Shown one piece after another: positions 48,566 to 59,581 of a stretch of DNA of 64,000 nt; positions within the stretch are counted from its first letter, which is position 1; every line of letters starts with the position of its first letter. The stretch is from positions 1 through 64,000 of the forward strand of contig FJOG01000016.1 in NCBI GenBank assembly GCA_900073065.1. Reading direction: 5' to 3'. The translations under genes were made by a program, and so were the position numbers. Below the pieces are notes generated by a model, which ran no database searches, was not told where the DNA came from, and saw nothing but the letters and a program-made list of their open reading frames with translations. The DNA comes from Phialocephala subalpina. Its lineage: Eukaryota; Ascomycota; Leotiomycetes; Helotiales; Mollisiaceae.

Positions 48566-50832
48566 CTTGACTTCTACAAAATAAGAATGGCTGGAGGAGT
48601 GCTAAAACGAAAGACAGAAGCGACAGCTGGGGAGATTATATATCCAAGGTTGAGATTCAAATAAATCTCTCGGACTTAAAACCCCGTATTGCATCAAGCT
48701 CATGCGCGATACCGAGCTTCCCTCGCAGGACTATCCACCAATACAGACTAGAAAGGCCAAACCCAGATGCATCTTACCTGCCAAACCCCTGCCCATCGTG
48801 CTATGCATATAGGAAATGAAGATCTGATTAGCGGCTCAATATTTGTCAAGCACGAAATAAAAAGTCACTTAGAGATTATTATGGGCAGGTGCCTCTCGCT
48901 GGAGAAGATCCGCCGGAAGAGGTTTTCCGCGAAGCAAAATCGATGCTGTCATGAACAATAATATTTAGAAGAGACCGTTTTGCTAACAGCCCAAGAGGCT
49001 GCTACTGGGGTGGCCATGAGTATCGGAGTCTGGAAGAACTGCCGAGACAGGCGTATTCAATGCTAATCTGCCGCTCTGCCGTTCCAGTGAAAATAATGGG
49101 TCGAATCATAGGTATCCCCAGCCCCAGGCAGCCTAGCTTCGACCACCGCGTGGAGAGACAGAGCGATGACGATTTGCGTCGATACGCAGACACGGTGGCG
49201 CTGCAGGCCAGTGAGCATGTTCCTGTTCCTGGTGCCAGAAGAAGCATGCTGGGAGGCGTGGCACTACACTATCTTGGGCCTATATCAAGGCTACTCCACA
49301 ACCCACGCAACGCTAGACGTAGTATGCTGTAGGTCGAAGAAAGAAGGTCCTCCCCGGGTGCTCGGAAGGCTTTGAGTCAGCGAGGGGCCGTATTTGTTCG
49401 CAAGCTTTCCCGTCCTGCATCGTGTCTACAGTCGCGTTATATGGAGGTTTTGGCGATCAATTCGATATGCTGTTCGTTAATGTTGTATTGTATGGTTGTT
49501 GTGAAGAGAAAGAAGAAAGAAAGCTGTGGTCGAGAGGTGATGTCGTTGGTTTGCCGAGGGCCAAGCCTTTGCCAAGACCTGCTTCAACGTCGACATTTCA
49601 ACCATCGGACTAAACCCATATATTACACTGTTTGTGAATATAATTAAATCAAATCTCCGGTTCGAATTCGGGAATCGAGTTTGGAAATCGCGCATTTGCA
49701 GCTTACGCGTCGACTGACAGGCGTCTGGCAAGATCGGCACTGTGGAATTCTGCATTGCGTCGGCCGACTGACCGACGGCAGGAGACTCTGTACCTTTCAC
49801 GATGAATGCCAAGCTTCCTCGAGATCTTGTTGCATTGGATCTCCAAAGCCTCATTTCTTAGTGTCGGATTTTGAAGGCTTGTTTTGATGTCAAAAGATCT
49901 CGAGGTTGCCAAATCCAGCCGTGTCCCCCACACAACGTAATCACACTTCATCGATATGAGCCCCCATGCCTCCGGACGAATCTCGCAGTTCGGGGTCCTT
50001 GTCCCTTCTCGTCTGATCCGATCGTCCCCGCTCCCGGTCTTAATGATTTTTGACATTTATTGCGGGCTTGAACGTTACTCGATCAAGAAAGAGCGTCTTC
50101 CAAGCTTGTCTGATGGCCGTGAGCCCCCGAGTTGTCGTATTTGGATGGCGTACGTGTAGCATATCTCAGCTGAAGATACTCCATTCTCACAACTGCATTG
50201 GCTGAATATTAGAATCCTTTATGTCAAGGGGAAAGTCCGAGCCATTGCCAGACACTCTCGACATCGGGATCATCAAGAAACGACTGTATGAGAGGTGCCC
50301 CCCCAAAAAAACAGAATCCCCGAGCCAGTCATGGACATTCTCACGGGAAGACCATCGGTAAAATTTGTATGATGATGGACTCGGTGGAAGTGGTAGAGGG
50401 CGATTCAGACGGGACTCTGGCTGGGCTACCACTCTTCATGTATGTAGGAGAAGCTGCCCGAACACATTTTGCCAATATACAGTACCGATACTCGACTTCG
50501 AGCTTTCTTGATGGAACGATGAAGTGGGCGGCGTCTCGTCCGCTCTTCTGTTCAGTCTGGTACAATACTCAACTTTGGATTATGACTGGACAAGTCGAAT
50601 CGCTATTCAAATTCTTGACCTCGAGCAAATTATTCAAGTGCAAGTGCAGCTCCAGCATATTTAAATTTGTGCCATTCACAGTCTATTATTCAGATGTCCT
50701 GTGCAAAGGTTATTCCATGTTGTCTCTTTATAAACTCCTCAATTCATCCTGCAACCCTCCTGTCTAGTGCAAATCAAAAAACAGAACAACAAGAATAGAC
50801 TGGTCTTCGACCGATCATTACCGAGAGCCAAC
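48566..50832. other. Gene-poor intergenic region
   Basis: 2.3 kb with no convincing gene. Small frames occur on both strands (49060-49332 +, 49703-50056 -), but none has recognisable features. It should contain the bicupin promoter and that of the first orphan gene. Confidence 0.5.
48637..48643 (-). promoter_or_regulatory. TATA-like element of the bicupin gene
   Basis: Reads TATATAA on the minus strand, about 72 bp upstream of the start codon, a suitable distance for a fungal TATA box. Confidence 0.5.
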
Positions 50833-51830
50833 ATGCACGACCCCATCCACACTTTCCTCGACACCATGCTAACAAAAAAGGAACCGATCAAGAAGTTCAA
50901 GAAGATAAGGGACAGGGAAAACAGAGAGATCAAACAATTCAAAAATCGAAGGGCTAGAGAGGCGGTTGAGGGCTTCCAGCATAACGAAGAGTTCGCTATT
51001 CCAAACGTGCCAGGCAGAGCTGGACCTTCCGGTGCGCCTCCCGGCTCTCGCGATGAATTGGTAGAAAGGTACAGTCGAACCCTAGTACTCAACTCCTTGG
51101 CTGTTTTTCCTCGCCGAATAAAAGGCCTGACAGATTTGGCATGCCCACTATGGGGACGGATACTGACTGGGATGATAGACTTTCACAACAACGAAAATTG
51201 TCTGGAATGCCTTCATTACCTCCACTAGTCGGGAGCGGACGAAGATCTCAACAATTCAATTACCCGTTTCCCAGCCAAGAATCTCAAGAACCTCCTCATG
51301 CACGCTCGAATCCCGCAACGCCAAAGCCATCGCTTTCTCGACCAAGTAAGGGACGCCAACGCTCAGCCACTGCTCCAAGTGCACGGAAGCAGAATCCAGG
51401 TATGGTAAGGTTGACTGAGTATGAGGATCAGAGTGTGGTTCCGAAGACATATCTCAAAGTCACTGAGACGAAAAAGGAGAAGAGAGCGAAAGAAGAAAAG
51501 AGAGCGAAAGAAGAGAAGAGAGTGAAAGAAGAGAAGAGAGAGAAGAGTTTGTCTTCGAAAGCGAAGAGTAGTAAGGCAACCTCGGTTGAAACCCCTTCAG
51601 GTTCGAGAGTGAGCTCAAGAGCGAGTTCAGCCAAAACGAAGAGAGAGAAGAAGGATAAGGGCAAGAAGAAGGATGAGGATTCAGATGAGGAAGGGGGGCC
51701 TCCTCTATCTCATTACCCCATGTCTGACGGAGCGTCGATAAAAACAGAGCTGAATAGAGGGATCGGCGACATGAGGCGCAGTTTTGTGGAGGGTTTCTTA
51801 CCAAGCATCTCAAGTAAAGGAAAGAGATAG
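50833..51830 (+). CDS. Orphan lysine-rich protein A with one VEGF-box module
   Basis: Two exons (50833-51068, 51134-51830; intron of 65 nt, GTACAG to GACAG) encode 310 residues. I do not recognise the family. The start MHDPIHTFL is followed by a basic helical stretch (KKFKKIRDRENREIKQFK). The middle is Pro/Ser/Gln-rich and likely disordered. Residues near 190-215 are a tandem hexapeptide repeat of the EKRAKE type. The tail is Lys/Ser/Glu-rich. The C-terminus carries LNRGIGDMRRSFVEGFL, the 17-residue module found three times in the next gene. Shared module, composition and adjacency suggest the two genes are diverged tandem paralogues or partners. No signal peptide or membrane segment is seen. 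Confidence 0.78.
51477..51548 (+). repeat. 18-bp coding tandem repeat, four units
   Basis: Four in-frame copies of an 18-bp unit, the last diverged, encode EKRAKE-type hexapeptides in orphan protein A. Units differ by one or a few bases. The translation is a highly charged helix. Confidence 0.85.
51750..51800 (+). other. VEGF-box module, copy in orphan gene A
   Basis: Seventeen codons encode LNRGIGDMRRSFVEGFL close to the C-terminus. Relative to the copies in the next gene, the shared positions are L, R, G, G-x-M/G-D-M, and the invariant VEGF block. Confidence 0.85.
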
Positions 51831-52650
51831 AAAGTGGGATCGAATTGTGTGTGTGTGTCGTGGAATATCGCGTTGGTACTGTAGACAATATTGGAAGGCG
51901 TCTGATTTGTGCGAGAGTCCATTAATGTAAATTGAATGAGTGCAGCTAGACTGCGATACTGTAAGGTGAGAAAGTTGAGGGTTTGTGCCAAGTAGGTCGT
52001 ATATTGATACCAATTTACACACCGAAATTTAGATCTCCACCGTCGGAGCGTCAGTGTCCTTGACTCAGCCACGAAAGTTGATACTTCCATCTTTCCAGTT
52101 CAAGACAATACATCCATATTTGAAGAATATAATAATGTCACTCGAGAGTTCATCCATATTTAAAATTAAATTTTTTTTTTACTGCCAAACACTTCCTTTA
52201 ATGTAAGAACTTGGTGAAAAGGGGTAGCGAGTACCTGCACGTGATAGTCTACTCACAGCTCCCATCTCGAGAACCTTGCGGGGCAATTAGACCACGCGAC
52301 CACCCCTTTTATAGAAAGAGTATGCTAAAACATCAAAGTGAACAGATATTAGCTCAAATACTTAGTCATAAATTCTCAGCTCCCGTCTTCGGATGTCCTA
52401 GCTTTTAAGGGCAGTGCAATCTGTATTCTCGCGAGCGTGTTCGGAAATAGTACACGATTGAGTCAAGTACTAGCAAAGTTTGCAGAGTTCGGATAAAGTT
52501 GAATGATGGCTATTTAATCTATCAATTGGCATTCAGGCTACCATGTTGGACAGTCGTGCGTTGTAAAGGATAGTTAGTACCTGCAGCAAACCATAGTCAT
52601 CAACATCACTACGTAAGCATTATTCACAACCCACGCTCAACCTAATCACG
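51831..52650. other. Intergenic, AT-enriched
   Basis: About 820 bp between the two orphan genes, AT-enriched with a poly-T run near 52170. No gene is seen. Confidence 0.55.
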
Positions 52651-52762
52651 ATGAAAAGTCGCAAGTGCAATCAAATAGCTTACTGTGCCCTCTACTCTTT
52701 GTTGACCTTTCTCTTAATACACACCCCAATCTTCAACTCACTAACTAAGCGACTTCAGCATA

Positions 52763-54995
52763 GTGAGCTTCAAAGACAGGCTCAGACGAGCGGCAAAGAA
52801 GGTCATCGACAAGGCTATAGAGGTCCTCGAGTCTGACGACGAGGGTCCATCCAACAGAGACCGTGGTCCACAGCTAAGGAGAGCTTGTTCGGAAAGTGAT
52901 GCAAATAGATTGAGACAGGCAGATCAAGAGAAGCCAGAGATCAGAATGCGCCAAAGGAACCGTGCAAACCTGTACGGGCGAATACCGAGAATGGTAAGAA
53001 AAAAGCAGAAATAAACGGTCGAGCATCACCGCCTCCATATGTTAACCCATTCATCCGCTCCGAAGATATGGTATTGAGACAGCCAGTCAATAACGTGGGA
53101 TCACCATGGAACACAGAAGGTAACCTCAACAAAGATGACTCTCGGCGCAGACTGCAGAAACTTCGTTCCCCGGCAGGACCCGTGCCACCTGTACCACCAC
53201 TTCCGCTCAATGGGCAAATCTCAAACGCAACAACGTCCTATCTCCAGAGCCACCAAAGCCTATCAACAAGCAAGCAGCTGCGAAATTTAAGGACGTCCAA
53301 CCACCGAAAGTGGAAGCAGGACCGGCGCCACGCCGGGCTAATTCAGATGCTGCAGAGCAGGCACGCCCTAAGAAAGATAGCTGGGCAAAGCAGCTAGATG
53401 AAATAAAACGTAAGGAACAAGAAAGGAAGAAAGAAGTAAAAGAACGGGTTGAGAAGCAGAGGCAGCGGATACTAGCCGCGGCGGAGCCGAATGAGAGACA
53501 ACGCGAAGAAAAACTTCTTCAGCGGAATGAGACAGAGAAGGCGGGGAATGAGCATAGAGAAAAGGAAGTACGCGAGGTCGCCGACAAATCTGCAAATAAG
53601 AAGATAGAACGTCCGGCCGCGGAAAAGAGAAGGGCTTCAAAGAAAGTCGTCTCCCCACTAGACGAACAGAATCTCAAGGCTCAACAAGGGGATTTCATTG
53701 ATGGATCTGGAGATGCTACTGAGCTTGACAGGCAACTGGGTGATATGACTCATACAGTGGTTGAGGGATTCATCACGGAGGAAGAATGGAATGTATCTGA
53801 AAATGCAAGGAAAGAACGCGAAGCACGGGAGGAACGTGAGGTGGCTGCTGAAGCCAAGAAAGCCAAGAAATTTCAAGAGGCTCAGAAACAACGGGACGAA
53901 AAGGAGGCTTTAGCACTCCAGAAGAAGAAGGATGCTAAGAACGTCAAGGACTCACTTGCAGAAAGAGCTGTAAAAGAAGCCCTGGAACGTCAGAAGGTTG
54001 CCGAAGCCGCTCAGAAGGCAAAAGCCGACAAAGCCAGGCTAGCTGGGTTGGAAAAGGACAAGAAAGTTCTGGAGCATCAGAAACCCAAGGACAAACAAGA
54101 ACAGAACAGGAAGAAGGCTGGAGAACGCCAAACGGTGAAGGATGAACAAGCCAAGGTAGCAAAAACAGAAAAGGACAAGAAGTCTGTGGAACGTCAAAAG
54201 ATCAAGGATCAACAAGAGCAAGATGGAAAGGATGCTATAGAACGCCAAAAGTTGAGAGATGGGCAAGCGAAACTAGAAAAGGATAGGAAGGCCGCGGAGC
54301 GTCAGAAGATCAAAGATCAACAGAAGCAAGATAGAAAGGAGACTCTGGAACGCCAGAAAGTGAAGGAGGAACAGGCGAAAGTAGCCAAGGCAGAAAAAGA
54401 CAAGAAAGCTCTGAAGCGTCAGGAGATCAAGAACCAGCAAGAACAGGAGAAAATGGAGGCTTTGGAACTCCAGAGGGAGAAGGGTGAAAAAGCGAAATTA
54501 GAAAGGGACAGGAAGGCCGCGGAGCGTCAGAGGATCAAGGATGAAAAAGAAGATGCCGCTAAGAGAAAGGCCGAAGAACGAGCTGTTGCGGATGCTGTAC
54601 GTGCAGAACGGGAGAGAGAGGAGGCTCGTGAACGAGCCAGACTTGAATTGGAGGCAAAACGGGCTGCTGCTGACGCCAAATTCACCGAGGCTGCATTCGC
54701 ACAACAGACTGTGCTTCATCGTGGGATAGGAAACATGGATAGAACAATAGTCGAAGGATTCATCGAAATGACTCCCGAGGAAATCGCTGCAGAAGCTGAG
54801 GTGTTGAAGCGGCAGACTAGAGAACTTGAAGAGCGTGCCGAGGCCAAGAGGCTCCAAGAATTGGCTGAGATAAACCAGACAATATTGCATCGTGGGATTG
54901 GAAATATGGATAGAACAATTGTGGAAGGGTTCATCGAGATAGACAAGAAGGAGCGCCGAAGAAGAGCGGAGACGGAAAAAGAAGAAGAGACATAA
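52763..54995 (+). CDS. Orphan coiled-coil protein B with three VEGF-box modules
   Basis: Best model: an exon entering at 52763 (after a CTAAC-branched CATAG acceptor) to 52993, then 53083-53119, then 53248-54995; about 671 residues plus an unresolved start. No in-frame ATG opens the 52763 exon. Its start may be the ATG at 52651 or an ATG completed across the splice (A plus TG). Introns 52994-53082 (GTAAGA) and 53120-53247 (GTAACC, CTCCAG) reconcile three reading frames, but intervening frames are also open, so alternatives exist. The protein starts with a basic amphipathic helix (FKDRLRRAAKKVIDKAIEVL). Most of the rest is a very long Lys/Glu/Gln/Arg coiled coil with roughly 36-39-residue repeats (about 54036-54545). 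Modules of 17 residues occur at 53724, 54714 and 54885. No known domain. Confidence 0.7.
53724..53774 (+). other. VEGF-box module, first copy in orphan gene B
   Basis: Encodes LDRQLGDMTHTVVEGFI. This is the most diverged copy, but it keeps the L-x-R spacing, G-D-M and VEGFI. Confidence 0.85.
54036..54545 (+). repeat. Degenerate 36-39-residue protein repeats
   Basis: Four to five imperfect repeats, each combining an EKDKK or EKDRK block, a (V/A)ERQKIKDQQ-like block and a second ERQK-like block. They form a continuous charged coiled coil between the first and second modules of orphan protein B. Confidence 0.8.
54714..54764 (+). other. VEGF-box module, second copy in orphan gene B
   Basis: Encodes LHRGIGNMDRTIVEGFI. 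Identical in protein to the copy at 54885, while six of the seventeen codons differ synonymously. Confidence 0.92.
54885..54935 (+). other. VEGF-box module, third copy in orphan gene B
   Basis: Encodes LHRGIGNMDRTIVEGFI, 120 nt after the second copy and close to the C-terminus. Confidence 0.92.
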
Positions 54996-55328
54996 CGAGA
55001 GTAGGTTGGGATGAAAGGTAGTTGGGCGTAGTGCAATCGAGTTTGTACGAGTTGGCCATGTCGACGCATTGGTTTTACTGTAGCTGAGGCAGAACGGCAA
55101 GGAAAGCTTACATATTTTAAAGTGCGGTGTTTTGTAGGAAGTGGTTGAATGTTCCAAACGAGTCGGAGGCCTTCTTCCAAAAATTTGAGCTTTCCAATGT
55201 CATTTCAGGAAGGAACATTCGAGCGTGAAGAATGTTGTCCCGCCGGGCAAGTAGCCACAAAAATGCCATCAGTATGCATTCTCGATGCTAAGTCCAACCC
55301 GTGACGCCTACGCTATGCCATGCAAATG
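54996..55328. other. Convergent intergenic region
   Basis: 333 bp between orphan gene B and AP-3 mu 3' ends. No gene is seen. Confidence 0.6.
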
Positions 55329-57072
55329 CTAACACCGAATCTCCATACCTCTTCTGCTGACAGTCAAATACTTCACACCCTTATAAGGCTTAACACCTTC
55401 GCCAAGTCCTCGACTCTTCCTAGTATCGATGACTAGACTCTCAACTTTGATGCCAGATGCCAGCCAACCTTTGACAGAAAAGCTGACAGACGTAGAACTC
55501 GGCATGAGAATCTTGTTCTGGGCAACCTTCCGGATGTCCTTTTGCTCATCTGTCTTCTCAGGGCTCGCAGTTTTGACAGGCGCACTCTGATACGCTTCCT
55601 CTTGGTAATCATACCTCCCATCGAGCTTGAAACCATTCGCTTCGAAGTCATCATCGTCAGAAAGCGGACCAACAACAGTGCAACGTAGCGTAGCTCCACC
55701 AGCGGATGCTTCCTTGGCTGGTATACGCCATTCTAGCACCTTCTCGCCGGGATTGTAGGTAGTGTCTCCTCGGCTTGCCCGGATTTCAGACAAATTCCTA
55801 ACGTCTGCTGGCAGAGGCACAGTCACTACTAAGTCTTCTAGTGCTGGAGTAGAAGAGGTTCCAGCGTGATTACCAAGTCCAGCTCCAAAACCGCCACGAC
55901 CTGAAGCTCGACCAGAAGTCTGCGACGAGCCCGACAACGATGAGTTTCCTTGTCCAGATACCTTGGTAATGAATAACCTGACTTCGAAATCCGAGCCTGT
56001 AGAGCCAAGACTTGTCTTCACCTCGACAGAAACCGGCAATTTTAGATTCGACGATTTTGTCGACCCAACTTGGCCATTTTGAACCGGTAACAAGTCAACT
56101 CCATATCCAGCCAAGACGAACCTTCCATCTGGTGGCACGAAGCTTAATTCTCCTGGTTTCTCCCGCCATCTCGCCAACCTAACACATGGATGGAAGATTG
56201 GTAGCTCCATGACACTGTTGATATTCTGCCTCCCCGAGGGTGTGGAGAGGTTTAGTAGTAGATCAGGAACCCCGGATATCTTGGATGTGAATGCGATTGT
56301 GCCATTTGCGAATGCAGCTACTGGTCGCCCAGAAGGTGCAACGGTCACAGAAAGTGTCTCGACCAGATCTACGTACAATTCGTTAGATGTGTGCCGTACA
56401 TTTGCTCTCCGCCAAGGTAACGCTGGGGTGTTTGCCGCTGATATCCCTGCTGAGGATATTCCGGACATGTGGTTGTTGGAGGATGCAGATGAGGGCCCAG
56501 GTCTTCTATAGTTTGAGTCAGAGACCAGTCTCAAAGCTAGAGCCGGGGAACGACTAACCCTGGGATGTTTATGCCTCCAAGAAACTTCCCAATCCACCCC
56601 TCAACTTCCACCAAGTCTCGTAGGGCATTTGGTTCCGTGGTGCTAACGGCACCTCCATCGCACATTTCATTCAAGAGCTGGGCAACAACATCGTAACTGG
56701 TTTCCACCTTGTGCGCTATCAGGGGCGAGCCTACAAATTCCTCCAACACATCTATGATTCGGTGTAAGAACTCGAGAGCTAGCAAAGGCTCGATTTCGGA
56801 GGATGAGGTTAGGAGGAACAGTAGGTTGGAGTGGACGAGACTGAAGACTAGAGTCGGTGGGGAAGTATTCGGCAGATATATTAAATTCGGCCTAGGAGTC
56901 GGATATCCTAGAAAAAGAGGGAGGAGCTGCGTGGCTGTGAGATTCCGCGAGGTGTACTCGTGAGTGAGGAGCGGACGGCTCGTAGAAATGTCAGCTATAT
57001 TGTACGGCTTGAGACAGGATTAACATACTTGTGCTCATCATAGATGTACACGGCCTCTATAGCTCCGCTCAT
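55329..57072 (-). CDS. AP-3 adaptor complex subunit mu
   Basis: Three exons (57072-57029, 56978-56559, 56505-55329) encode 546 residues. The first 150 residues form the longin-like mu N-domain (MSGAIEAVYIYDEH, then LEFLHRIIDVLEEFVG). A flexible Gly/Ser linker follows, and then the mu homology domain begins at NELYVDLVETLSVTVAPSG. It ends in the cargo-binding beta sheet (GVKYLTVSRRGMEIRC). A Gly/Ser-rich insertion of about 30 residues interrupts the C-terminal domain. AP-3 carries cargo from Golgi/endosome to the vacuole, and mu reads tyrosine-based signals. Exon 1 has only 44 nt but gives the conserved start, supporting the model. It shares a 300-bp divergent promoter with the DUF4536 gene. 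Confidence 0.93.
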
Positions 57073-57372
57073 GGTGAGGTTCAAGGTCAAGGTATTACCG
57101 AGTCATTGGAACAGTTGCTGCGTTCGCCGTCTGAAGGAGTCTGGAGTGTGTGTGGTTGATACTGTAGTGGGGTCCTCGAAATGCGCTTGGCCGACGCGAC
57201 AAGGAGAGCTTTGCTTTCGTCCGAGCTTCAAGTCCCCTTTTTCACACCATACATACAAGTTTACGTTCACAATAACAAGACAAGCTCTTCGAGAAAGAAC
57301 TGATCGAACTTCACACTAAACAAACACTCGAGTCGCCATCCAAGCCGTCCAACTGAGATTGTGGACTTCATC
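57073..57372. promoter_or_regulatory. Divergent promoter region, AP-3 mu / DUF4536 gene
   Basis: 300 bp between outward-facing start codons. No clear core promoter element was recognised. Confidence 0.5.
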
Positions 57373-57715
57373 ATGGGCTCAGGACTACCTCAAGTGCATC
57401 AGCTTGAACGCCCCGAACCGCTACAAAAAGTTCTGGCCGAAGACAAAGTAGAAGATTGCACCCCATGCAGAATCACAGGTACAATCCCAGACAACGCTGG
57501 AGAGATAAAACTACCACTAACAACGCCTTCGAGGGTCTGCCGCCTTCCTTGGTTTGGGTGCATATAGCTACTTCTCGGGACACTCACAACTGAAGGCTCA
57601 ACAGGCCAAAATTATTGCCTCGAAGAGCATTTTCGGGATGAGGTCTCGACAGGCTGGCATCACTTCTATTGCGCTCGGGCTTGGTTTGATGGGATTTTGG
57701 AGACTCGTTAATTAA
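57373..57715 (+). CDS. Small DUF4536/DMAC1-like membrane protein
   Basis: Two exons (57373-57478, 57534-57715; 55-nt intron with a CACTAAC branch) encode 95 residues. A C-x2-C motif (EDCTPCRITG) is followed by a glycine-rich hydrophobic segment (AAFLGLGAYSYFSG), a basic loop, and a second hydrophobic segment (SIALGLGLMGFWRL). This is the layout of the DUF4536 family. Human DMAC1/TMEM261 in that family helps assemble the distal membrane arm of respiratory complex I, so a mitochondrial inner-membrane role is inferred. Without the intron the frame ends early in unrelated sequence, which supports the splice. Confidence 0.85.
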
Positions 57716-57800
57716 TGTCTTCCGAAATAAGCAGTTTTCGAACGCCTCATGCCTATTGGATCTCTAAAACGACAAAAGGACGACAAAGTTACACTCCACT

Positions 57801-58810
57801 TTATACACCGACAGCTTCCTTCGCTCTCCACTCAGCCTTTTCTTCTCGAATCGATTTCTTGACGAAGACCACTGTCACCAAAGCCAAACTGGCACTCCAG
57901 GCCCATGGAAGGCCCCAACCAATCCCAAAGCTGACATTCTCTGTCAGCACCATAATCAACACCGTCGACACGATAGCGATGACAAGCAGCCCGATACCCT
58001 ACCCCCAAGTCAAAATCAACAGCATCCGCCTAAAGCGAGGGCTCACTTCATATCTCTTCATGGTCTGCTTTCGATATTCGACACCTCCTTGACCTTCGAT
58101 GGCCCCGGCGTCCTCAACGAAGGCGAATAGGGCAGGTCGCCATGGCGTTCCCTTCTCGGCGGAGGACATATTGAATGGCAGTGGCCTGCGCAATTGTGTG
58201 AGGATGGCGGAACCACAGAACAGAAACCCATTGTAGAAGCATATGGTTGGAGAGGGCATTGCGCAGAGTCGAACGATGGGATTTGAGAAGGCCGTTCCGA
58301 TTATAAGTTCGATTTCCACCGGGGTGATCGCGATGAGGACATTTACTTGGAGGAATTCCAACTATGTTCTGTCAGGAAGTATCGGATATGCGGCTGAGTT
58401 TAAACCTACCATACCCCATCGTGTCCAACCTACTGGTCTGTACTTGTACGCATATCTGTTCAGAAATAATTTGATAGACTGGAAGCCATAGTGGATGAAG
58501 CTCAAAAAACCATACACGCCGGTGATGACGGCAAAGACTGGCGACATCAGCCAAAGACACGAGCTTTCCAAGAATTCATCTTACCGTCCTGGAGACTGAG
58601 ATTGGTATCGAAGTTCAGTGCATAGTAGTACGTGATGGGTAAGCAACAAAGGTCCAATATGGCAAGGATAACTCCAATGACCAGAACAAGCTTCCGTCGT
58701 CGATGTGGTGTATGCAGTTCCGGCAATGCCTCTATCATATCGACCATCCTTTGGGAAGGCTGAGGAACCTCGCTCGCCGAAGCCGCATTGTCCGTTCGTT
58801 CATAGGACAT
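57801..58810 (-). CDS. Multi-spanning membrane protein with an in-frame TAG
   Basis: Three exons (58810-58585, 58537-58410, 58361-57801) form one frame of 304 codons plus the final stop. Hydrophobic segments include VLVIGVILAILDLCCLPITYY, FAVITGVYGFLSFIHYG, a helix before the cytosolic-looking PWRPALFAFVEDAG loop and, after the interruption, IGLLVIAIVSTVLIMVL and a last one before a charged C-terminus (KKSIREEKAEW). I recognise the general look of a conserved fungal membrane protein but not its function. The TAG is at 58001-57999, and the frame stays open and strongly membrane-like for 65 more codons to TAA at 57803-57801. A splice over the TAG does not restore the frame. Causes could be a recent nonsense change (TGG to TAG would be one step), readthrough or sequencing error. 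Confidence 0.72.
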
Positions 58811-59581
58811 TTTGAAGCAGCATTTACACGATTTGAAACAAACAAAATGGCAGAAAGTTCAGGAGAACAAGAAATGGATGGAAAATGGCCCTACGTACTC
58901 CATGCTCGCTCGAGCCTGTCTCAGGACGCTGCATTATGATTATTTGGCATTCCGGCACTGACGGACTGCTTCAAAAGTTTTGCTACAGCTCTTTCCTGAT
59001 TCGTTGGACGACTGGACCGAGGAGTTTCGATATCCCTGTCGAAAGCATCTATCCCCGCACAAGCCGTGGAGCCTCGCGGGACTTGGGGAGATGCAACACG
59101 CCAAACCAAGTACTGGAATGTCGGATATATTGATTATGACATGCAATTAAGCATGTCAACTTCAATGAACGAAACAGAATGAAAAGACGAGATTTTATTG
59201 AAAGCTTCCAACATCGTGGTTCAAACGTATTTCTCATACTGGGACTGGAACTGGGACTATTGCATCCATCGTGAGGCTGAAGTGTAGCCTTGCCAAAATG
59301 TACCGGAACTCGTGGGACATTGAAAATGGCAATTCGTTTGAACCCGTTGATGCCGGCAAAACAAACCAACTTTATCATTACGGAAGTCAATTCAATATTG
59401 TCCTCGTATCAAAGTCCTTCGAATTCTGGATCTTTCAAAGCGGTTGATTTTGGTGTGATGAACACCCCTCGCCTCATTGGATCGGAGGTACACGAAACTT
59501 TTGCCCGCCGATGCGATATTTTGAGTGCAAACCAACCAAACAATTCCAGCCTCGCAAGGACTTTCTCATCACAACACAACA
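58811..59581. promoter_or_regulatory. Divergent promoter region, membrane protein / RRP4
   Basis: 770 bp between outward-facing starts. Small open frames only. Confidence 0.45.

Noticed and set aside
49650..49680. GGTTCGAATTCGG resembling a tRNA T-arm
   Set aside because: The flanking bases do not form a T stem, and no acceptor or anticodon stem could be found at the proper distances.
53083..53250. Frameshift (pseudogene) in orphan gene B
   Set aside because: A GTAACC...CTCCAG intron (53120-53247) and a GTAAGA...GACAG intron (52994-53082) restore a continuous frame, and the downstream modules show silent-only divergence, so decay is not required.
53658..55180. Several long minus-strand frames opposite orphan gene B
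   Set aside because: They are complements of Lys/Glu-rich codons (giving Leu/Phe/Ser-rich translations) and carry no introns or motifs.
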